In this document: positions 5,919 to 10,548 of the stretch, one piece after another
How positions within the stretch are numbered: the first letter of the stretch is position 1
Layout of the letters: the number at the start of each line of letters is the position of its first letter
Assembly: GCA_036508635.1 (NCBI GenBank)
Contig: DATCGY010000223.1
Location: 1-10,548, forward strand
Source of the DNA: FEN-727 sp036508635
GTDB lineage: Bacteria; Actinomycetota; Geothermincolia; Fen-727; Anoxymicrobiaceae
Direction of reading: 5' to 3'
Length of the DNA: 10,548 nucleotides
Notes under the pieces: model-generated
Database searches by the model: none
The model's input: only the letters and a program-made list of their open reading frames with translations
Told to the model about the DNA's origin: nothing
Made by a program: the position numbers and the translations under genes

Positions 5919-6695
5919 ATGCCGGTAGCGGGAGTCGATATCGGGTCTCTCACCGCAAAAGCGGTGATCCTCGAAGACAACACGATAATTGCAACCAGCC
6001 TCGTGCCGACAGGGCATAATAGCCGACAGTCGGGACGGCGCACCCTCGATCTCGCTCTCGAGCAGGCGGGGATTTCGGAGGGAGACCTCGCGGGCATCGT
6101 CGCCACGGGCTACGGACGCCTCGCCGCCGACTTCACTCAAGACAAGGTTACCGAGATCACTTGCCATGCGCGCGGTGCGCACTTCACGATACCCGAAGCC
6201 CGTACGGTCATAGACCTCGGGGGTCAGGACTCCAAGGCGATCGCAATCGATGGCCGCGGAAAGGTGCTCGATTTTGTGATGAACGACAAATGCTCCGCGG
6301 GCACGGGAAGGTTCCTCGAGGTGATGGCGCACGCCCTCGAGATCGAGCTCGACGACCTGGGCGCCTTATCCCTCGAGTCCGACTCACCCGCATCCATCAG
6401 CAGCGTCTGCACGGTGTTCGCCGAGAGCGAGGTCGTGTCGCGGGTCGCCGAAGGTGTGAGCAAGGTCGATATCGTTGCCGGCATCCACCAGGCGATAGCC
6501 TCAAGGATATACGCGATGGCCGCCAGGGTGCCCGTCGAGCAGAAGATAATCATGACCGGAGGGGTCGCTCGCAACAGGGGCGTGGTCAAGGCGCTCGAGA
6601 AGAGATTCGCCTCCGAGATACTGGTGCCCGAGATGCCTCAGCACACAGGGGCATTGGGCGCGGCTTTGATTGCGGGCGAGCGCGCCAACGCTTAG
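5919..6695 (+). CDS. Acyl-CoA dehydratase activase (HgdC / BadF-BadG ATPase family)
   Basis: A 258-residue ASKHA-fold ATPase. Family members form homodimers with one [4Fe-4S] cluster between subunits and use ATP hydrolysis to push a low-potential electron into a 2-hydroxyacyl-CoA dehydratase or benzoyl-CoA reductase. Visible motifs are the phosphate loop DIGSLTAK (7-14), TGYGR (63-67), EITCHARGA (79-87), DLGGQDSKA (99-107), NDKCSAGTGRFLE (122-134), SSVCTVFAESEVVSR (161-175), and the adenosine motif TGGVARNRG (213-221). Cluster ligands are C125 and C164, 39 residues apart, the same spacing as C127/C166 in Acidaminococcus HgdC. The length matches the homodimeric HgdC type rather than long fused activases. 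The ATG at 5919 follows an AAAGG site. Its likely partner subunits are two genes downstream. Confidence 0.95.
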   Translation: MPVAGVDIGSLTAKAVILEDNTIIATSLVPTGHNSRQSGRRTLDLALEQAGISEGDLAGIVATGYGRLAADFTQDKVTEITCHARGAHFTIPEARTVIDLGGQDSKAIAIDGRGKVLDFVMNDKCSAGTGRFLEVMAHALEIELDDLGALSLESDSPASISSVCTVFAESEVVSRVAEGVSKVDIVAGIHQAIASRIYAMAARVPVEQKIIMTGGVARNRGVVKALEKRFASEILVPEMPQHTGALGAALIAGERANA

Positions 6696-6756
6696 CTGCC
6701 AGGAGCAAGCATCATCTGTGTTGGACGTGGTGTTGCAAGGCAATTCGGGGAGATCG

Positions 6757-8361
6757 ATGACCAGGCGATGGCTGTCCGCATACGACCCCGGGGTTCCTCA
6801 ATCCATCGAATACCCCGTCGTGCCCGTCTACAAGCCCGTACTGGACATGGCCGCTCGAAACCCGAAAGGTGTAGCGCTCTATTCCGGGAACGCGACCGTC
6901 AAGTTCGGTGAGCTTGCTTCACACATTGAGGCGCTCGCCTCGGCCATCGCCGAACTTGGGGTCTCCCGGGGTGACTTGGTCGGCATATATATGCCGAACT
7001 GCCCCGAGTTCGCCATCGCCTATTACGGGGTGATGCGCGCCGGTGCCGCGGTGGTGATGTTGAGCCCGGCACTGGTCGAGCGAGAGCTCGCCCAGGCGAT
7101 CGGGGATGCCGGCTTCAAGGTCCTCATCTGCGACGATGCCGCCTGGCGGAAGGTCAGCTCGATGCGGGAGGGTGCGGACCTGCACGCGGTAATAGCGACG
7201 GGATGCGGCTTTGTCCCCTCCAGCGAGCGCGAGATCTTGCCCCAAGGTCCACAGGTCCATGATTTCGTCGGGTTGCTCGAGCATTGCGGACCGACGCTTC
7301 CCGAGCCGGATATCGACCCGCGCGAGGATCCCTGCGTACTGATCTATACCGGTGGTACGACCGGCATGCCGAAGGCGGTGGTGCTTACTCACTACGCGGT
7401 GGTTGCGAACGCCGCTCAGCTCGCGGCATGGGTGGAGTTCGGCGAGGGAGACTCCATACTGGCGGCCCTTCCGCTTTTCCACAGCTACGGGATGAGCGCC
7501 GGTATCAACGCCCCATTGTTCAAGGGGGCCGCGACCGTCCTCCTCGAGGGCCACGGATGGAAAGAGCTTGTGGGGGCGATCGAGAAAGCAAGGCCGAAGG
7601 TCTTGATCGGGGTACCTTCGACCCTCGCGGTCCTGACCGAACTGCCCGGCATCGAAACCGCGGACATGTCTTCTCTCGAGTATGTATTCGTCGGCTCGGC
7701 GCCACTTCCGGCGGACGTGCGACATCGGTTCGAGAACCTCACCGACGCGGTGCTTATGGAGGGATACGGCCTCACCGAAGCGGTCACGGCCCAATCGGCC
7801 AATCCCGCGCACGGCGTTAACAAACCCGGTTCTATAGGCATACCGTTCCCGGATGTGGAATTCAGGATCGTAGATCTTGAGACTGGAACCAGTGAACTTG
7901 CCCCCGAGAAGGCGGGCGAGCTCACCATCAAGAGCCCCTGCCTGATGAAGGGGTACCACAACCGGCCGCGTGAGACCGAGAAGACCCTCAGGGATGGATG
8001 GCTCTTCACCGGCGACATCGCGTGGATGGATGACAACGGATACTTCTACGTAATCGACCGCCGGAAAGACATGATAGTCTCCGGTGCTTTCAAGGCGTAC
8101 CCGGCCGAGGTGGAGGCTGTGCTTCGCATGCATCCCCTCATCAGGGAGGTTGCCGTTGTCGGCCTCTTCGACGACTTCCGGGGGCACAGCCTCAAGGCGT
8201 TCGTCGTGCCGGAGAAGGGAGCCGGGCTCACCGAGGACGAAGTCAAGAGATTCGCCGTAGAGAACCTGTCCGAGCACAAGGTGCCCCGGGCAGTGGAGTT
8301 CCGCGAAGAGTTGCCGAAAAACGAGATGGGTAAGATACTACGAAGAGAACTCGAGCAGTAA
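6757..8361 (+). CDS. AMP-forming acyl-CoA ligase (ANL superfamily)
   Basis: A 534-residue acyl/aryl-CoA synthetase that activates a carboxylic acid as acyl-AMP and transfers it to CoA. Core motifs are in order: the P-loop YTGGTTGMPK (197-206), GYGLTEA (336-342), the GD of FTGDIAW (Asp420), the hinge region DRRKDMIVSGAFKAYP, and PKNEMGKILRREL with the catalytic Lys526. All key residues are present and the length is normal. The ATG at 6757 has GGGGAG 4 nt upstream; a TTG at 6670 in the same frame would overlap the activase gene and adds a 29-residue stretch without family character. It lies 61 bp after the activase gene, probably on one transcript. Sequence class is close to medium/long-chain or 4-coumarate-type ligases; the acid is not predictable by eye. 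It likely supplies the CoA thioester used by the downstream Fe-S enzyme. Confidence 0.92.
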   Translation: MTRRWLSAYDPGVPQSIEYPVVPVYKPVLDMAARNPKGVALYSGNATVKFGELASHIEALASAIAELGVSRGDLVGIYMPNCPEFAIAYYGVMRAGAAVVMLSPALVERELAQAIGDAGFKVLICDDAAWRKVSSMREGADLHAVIATGCGFVPSSEREILPQGPQVHDFVGLLEHCGPTLPEPDIDPREDPCVLIYTGGTTGMPKAVVLTHYAVVANAAQLAAWVEFGEGDSILAALPLFHSYGMSAGINAPLFKGAATVLLEGHGWKELVGAIEKARPKVLIGVPSTLAVLTELPGIETADMSSLEYVFVGSAPLPADVRHRFENLTDAVLMEGYGLTEAVTAQSANPAHGVNKPGSIGIPFPDVEFRIVDLETGTSELAPEKAGELTIKSPCLMKGYHNRPRETEKTLRDGWLFTGDIAWMDDNGYFYVIDRRKDMIVSGAFKAYPAEVEAVLRMHPLIREVAVVGLFDDFRGHSLKAFVVPEKGAGLTEDEVKRFAVENLSEHKVPRAVEFREELPKNEMGKILRRELEQ

Positions 8362-8367
8362 GAGGAA

Positions 8368-8424
8368 GGCCGATACCTCGGCCCGTCCGGGACCGGCAAG
8401 CGCTTGATGTGCGATTTTTCGCAC
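8368..8424. repeat. Run of three hairpins/palindromes in the ligase-dehydratase spacer
   Basis: The 122-bp gap after the ligase holds GGCCGA-TACC-TCGGCC (8368-8383), the 10-bp palindrome CAAGCGCTTG (8397-8406), and GTGCGA-TTTT-TCGCAC (8409-8424). Both stem-loops have perfect 6-bp stems and tetraloops. None is followed by a T-run, so they are not classic terminators. They could stabilise or process the transcript, partly stop transcription, or include an operator. No convincing -35/-10 pair is visible before the next gene. Confidence 0.45.
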
Positions 8425-8483
8425 CGCGTCAGACCCGGGCCCGTAGACTCGGCTCAAGAGCAGTGGTGACGAGAGGAGTATAG

Positions 8484-9617
8484 ATGGCCTCAGACTCTCT
8501 CAAGAGACTCCTGGAAAAGCGGGACGACCCTTATTCGTGGGCACGGGCGTGGAAGGAGCGCACTGGCGGCAAGGTCCTGGGGTTCTTTTGTTGCCTGGCG
8601 CCCGAAGAGATGATACACGCGGCGGGCGCCCTTCCCGTACGCATTACGGGAGAGAACCGCGCTATCTCGAAGAGCGGTGCTCACTTGCAGAGCTACTGCT
8701 GCTCGCTGGCTCGAACGGGCCTTGACATGGCCCTCGAGGGGGAGCTCTCGTTCATGGATGGAACCGTCTTCGTCCATACTTGCGATACCATGATGCGGCT
8801 CTCCGACATATGGCGCCTCAACGCGGGGTTTGCCGTGCACGGGGACATCGTGCTTCCCGTGCGGTTTGAGGGACCTTCCGCCCACGAATACGCCTTCAGC
8901 GAGCTCTCCCATTTCAAGAGGAAGATGGAGGAGTATCTCGGGCCTATCGATGACGACGCGCTCAATGAGAGCATCAAGCTCTACAACAAGAACCGGCGGC
9001 TGCTTGCGGAGTTTTACGCACTGCGCCTCGAGAATCCCGGGCTTGTCTCCTGTGACGAGGCACTCTGGATCGTGACATCGAGCGCCCTCATGGAGAAGAG
9101 CGAGCACAACGTCATCCTCGAGGAGATACTTGCCGACCTCAAATCCTCCGGCGCCGGGTCGGAGCCTAACGGACGGGTCAGGCTCTTCGGCATAGGCTCG
9201 GTCATGGACCAGTGGGATTTCCTCAAGATGGTCGAGGACGTCGGCGGCACGATCGTGGACGACGACTTCTGCAACGGGCGCCGTTACTTCGACACCGAGG
9301 CGCCGGAGGGAATCGACCCGGTCGAGAGCATCACCGAACGCCTGTGGGAGCGCCAGTCATGCCCGTGCAAGCACCGCACCGACCGCGACCGCGCGGCATG
9401 CCTGGCCGGGCGGGTCGCCGAGTCGAAGGCCAGGGGCGTAATATTCTGGCTGTTCAAATTCTGCGAGCCGCACGCGTTCGACTACCCGCATATCAAGAAG
9501 GCTCTCGACGCCCAGGGAGTGCCTTCGCTGAACCTCGAGATAGAGCAGGGCTCGGTGTCCATCGAACAGTTGCGCACCCGCGTGGAGGCGCTTATCGAAA
9601 CCGTAAGGGGGTCGTAG
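8484..9617 (+). CDS. 2-hydroxyacyl-CoA dehydratase / benzoyl-CoA reductase family subunit (HgdB/BcrC-like)
   Basis: A 377-residue catalytic subunit of the HGD-D family, near the usual length of HgdB, FldC and BcrC. Two such related subunits form a heterodimer with [4Fe-4S] clusters that receive an electron from the ATP-driven activase. Family marks are GFFCCLAPEEMIHAAGALPV (33-52), VHTCDTMMRLSDIW (97-110), SCPCKHRTDRD (292-302), and GVIFWLFKFCEPHAFDYP (318-335) with Cys327, then SLNLEIEQ. Eleven cysteines are present (36, 37, 72, 73, 100, 190, 263, 293, 295, 306, 327), a subset of which should bind the cluster. The ATG at 8484 has GAGGAG 6 nt upstream. The partner subunit starts 1 nt after its stop. 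Motifs do not separate dehydratase from reductase. Confidence 0.93.
   Translation: MASDSLKRLLEKRDDPYSWARAWKERTGGKVLGFFCCLAPEEMIHAAGALPVRITGENRAISKSGAHLQSYCCSLARTGLDMALEGELSFMDGTVFVHTCDTMMRLSDIWRLNAGFAVHGDIVLPVRFEGPSAHEYAFSELSHFKRKMEEYLGPIDDDALNESIKLYNKNRRLLAEFYALRLENPGLVSCDEALWIVTSSALMEKSEHNVILEEILADLKSSGAGSEPNGRVRLFGIGSVMDQWDFLKMVEDVGGTIVDDDFCNGRRYFDTEAPEGIDPVESITERLWERQSCPCKHRTDRDRAACLAGRVAESKARGVIFWLFKFCEPHAFDYPHIKKALDAQGVPSLNLEIEQGSVSIEQLRTRVEALIETVRGS
9604..9610 (+). promoter_or_regulatory. Ribosome binding site for the GTG-started second subunit
   Basis: AAGGGGG lies 8 nt before the GTG at 9619 and inside the end of the preceding gene. It supports the GTG start, which gives the family's usual N-terminal region; the first in-frame ATG is not until codon 19. 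Confidence 0.6.
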
Positions 9618-9618
9618 A

Positions 9619-10548
9619 GTGAGTGCCGAAGACAAGGGACTGCTCACGTCGAAGATACAGGCGACCGAGCAGATGAAGCAGCTCATCACAAGCTATTACA
9701 TCGAGGCCAAGACGACCAGGCTGCCCGAGGGCACGCACAAGCCGGTTTGCTGGATCACTTCAGGCGGGCCGGTCGAGTTCCTCATCGCCATGGACGTCAT
9801 CCCGGTCTACCCGGAAAACCACGGTGCTATGTGCGGCGCTTCACACATCGCTCCCGAGCTCGCCGAGGTTGCTGAGAACATGGGTTTCTCGCGGGACGTA
9901 TGCTCGTACGCGAGACTCGATATCGGTGCGGCCGTAACTAAGGGCGGCGCGATACCCGGTGGGTTGCCCGAGCCGGACTTTCTGCTGTGCTGTAACAATA
10001 TCTGCGGAACCGTGATCAAGTGGTATGAGGAGCTCGCTCGGATCTTCGACGTGCCGCTCTTCCTCATGGACACCCCTTTCATACACCAGGAGAAACCCGA
10101 GCACGCGACCGAGTACGTCCGCCGGCAGTGTATGGAGCTCGTCAGCTTCCTGGAAGAGAAGACCGGCAAAGCTTTCTCGCTCGACAGGTTCGCGGAGGTC
10201 GCTATGCTGAGCGTCGAGGCGGTCGACCTGTGGAAGGGCGTGCTCAAGACCGCGGAACACAAGCCTTCGCCGTTCACCTGCTTTGACGCGTTCATCCACA
10301 TGGCGCCCATAGTCACCTTGCGGGGCACGCAGCAGGTGGTCGACTACTACAAGCTCCTCAAGGGGGAGATGGAGGACAGGATAGAGCAGGGGATAAGCGC
10401 GGTACCCGAGGAAAAGTTCAGGTTGATCTGGGACAACATCCCGATATGGTACGAGATGCGCAACCTGGGCAACCTCTTCGCGCAGAATAACGCCTGCCTG
10501 GTAGCCGATACTTACACCACCGCGTGGGCCATCGACATCAAGATAGAC
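9619..10548 (+). CDS. Second 2-hydroxyacyl-CoA dehydratase / benzoyl-CoA reductase subunit (HgdA/BcrB-like), 3' end cut off
   Basis: The frame is open from GTG 9619 to the window edge: 310 codons without a stop. Full-length family members are about 380-480 residues, so the C-terminus is missing. Visible marks are ITSGGPVEFLIAMDVIPVYP (46-65), ENHGAMCGA, DVCSYARLDIG (93-103, Cys95), PEPDFLLCCNNICGTVIKWY (117-136, Cys124, 125, 129), and VPLFLMDTPF. These match the larger subunit of the family rather than a duplicate of the upstream HgdB-like gene, so the pair should form one heterodimer. The 1-nt gap to the previous stop points to tight translational coupling. More pathway genes (electron donor, transporter, further activase or CoA-processing enzymes) probably follow outside the window. 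Confidence 0.92.
   Translation, partial: MSAEDKGLLTSKIQATEQMKQLITSYYIEAKTTRLPEGTHKPVCWITSGGPVEFLIAMDVIPVYPENHGAMCGASHIAPELAEVAENMGFSRDVCSYARLDIGAAVTKGGAIPGGLPEPDFLLCCNNICGTVIKWYEELARIFDVPLFLMDTPFIHQEKPEHATEYVRRQCMELVSFLEEKTGKAFSLDRFAEVAMLSVEAVDLWKGVLKTAEHKPSPFTCFDAFIHMAPIVTLRGTQQVVDYYKLLKGEMEDRIEQGISAVPEEKFRLIWDNIPIWYEMRNLGNLFAQNNACLVADTYTTAWAIDIKID

Noticed and set aside
5814..6332. 172-codon minus-strand frame running from the activase gene across the terminator
   Set aside because: It overlaps the activase motifs and ends inside the terminator hairpin. No family features.
6919..8277. 452-codon open frame on the minus strand inside the acyl-CoA ligase gene
   Set aside because: Mirror of a well-conserved ANL ligase, no recognisable motif; typical GC-rich shadow frame.
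1..10548. Many CTCGAG hexamers across the window, looking like a dispersed palindromic motif
   Set aside because: They fall mostly in coding sequence as CTC-GAG (Leu-Glu) codons and are explained by codon preference.
1..10548. CRISPR arrays, tRNA/rRNA genes, transposases, attachment sites, origins
   Set aside because: Looked for and not seen: no regularly spaced repeats, no cloverleaf or rRNA signature, no transposase motifs or terminal inverted repeats. Intergenic gaps are all under 160 bp.

Overview
The window is about 10.5 kb of GC-rich, gene-dense bacterial DNA. It holds nine clear protein genes, two of them cut by the window edges, and one plausible 30-codon ORF. No rRNA, tRNA, CRISPR array or insertion sequence was seen. 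Frequent ATA (Ile) and AGG/AGA (Arg) codons in otherwise GC-rich genes, together with several families typical of anaerobes (oxygen-sensitive [4Fe-4S] acyl-CoA dehydratase/benzoyl-CoA reductase components), suggest a strict anaerobe. An anaerobic actinobacterial lineage is my guess, but the sequence alone does not settle the phylum.

Region 1 (1-1869) is a two-component pair: the C-terminal part of a Cache-type membrane sensor histidine kinase and an overlapping receiver-only response regulator. Region 2 (1901-4544) starts with a possible 30-residue ORF that has a strong ribosome binding site and runs into the start of an FAD enzyme. That enzyme carries the full catalytic signature of alkyldihydroxyacetonephosphate synthase (ether-lipid formation), and 9 bp later comes a metallo-beta-lactamase-fold hydrolase. 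Region 3 (4610-5419, minus strand) is a second, unrelated MBL-fold protein of the UlaG-like type, convergent with region 2. Its usual metal-bridging Asp is replaced by Ser.

Region 4 (5420-5918) holds an AT-rich divergent intergenic segment with a perfect minus-strand -10 box inside repeated CTATC/GATAG half-sites, then a 74-residue Nfu-type Fe-S scaffold gene, a textbook terminator, and a perfect plus-strand -10 box that opens the next unit.

Region 5 (5919-10548) is the metabolic core: an ATP-dependent activase of the HgdC/BadFG type, an AMP-forming acyl-CoA ligase, a hairpin-rich 122-bp spacer, and two adjacent genes for the two catalytic subunits of a 2-hydroxyacyl-CoA dehydratase / benzoyl-CoA reductase family enzyme. 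The likely logic is that the ligase makes a CoA thioester, the activase fires one low-potential electron into the two-subunit Fe-S enzyme using ATP, and that enzyme dehydrates or reduces the thioester. The nearby Nfu protein could supply clusters. The substrate cannot be read from the sequence; the single activase gene favours the dehydratase-type architecture over the two-ATPase class I benzoyl-CoA reductase.
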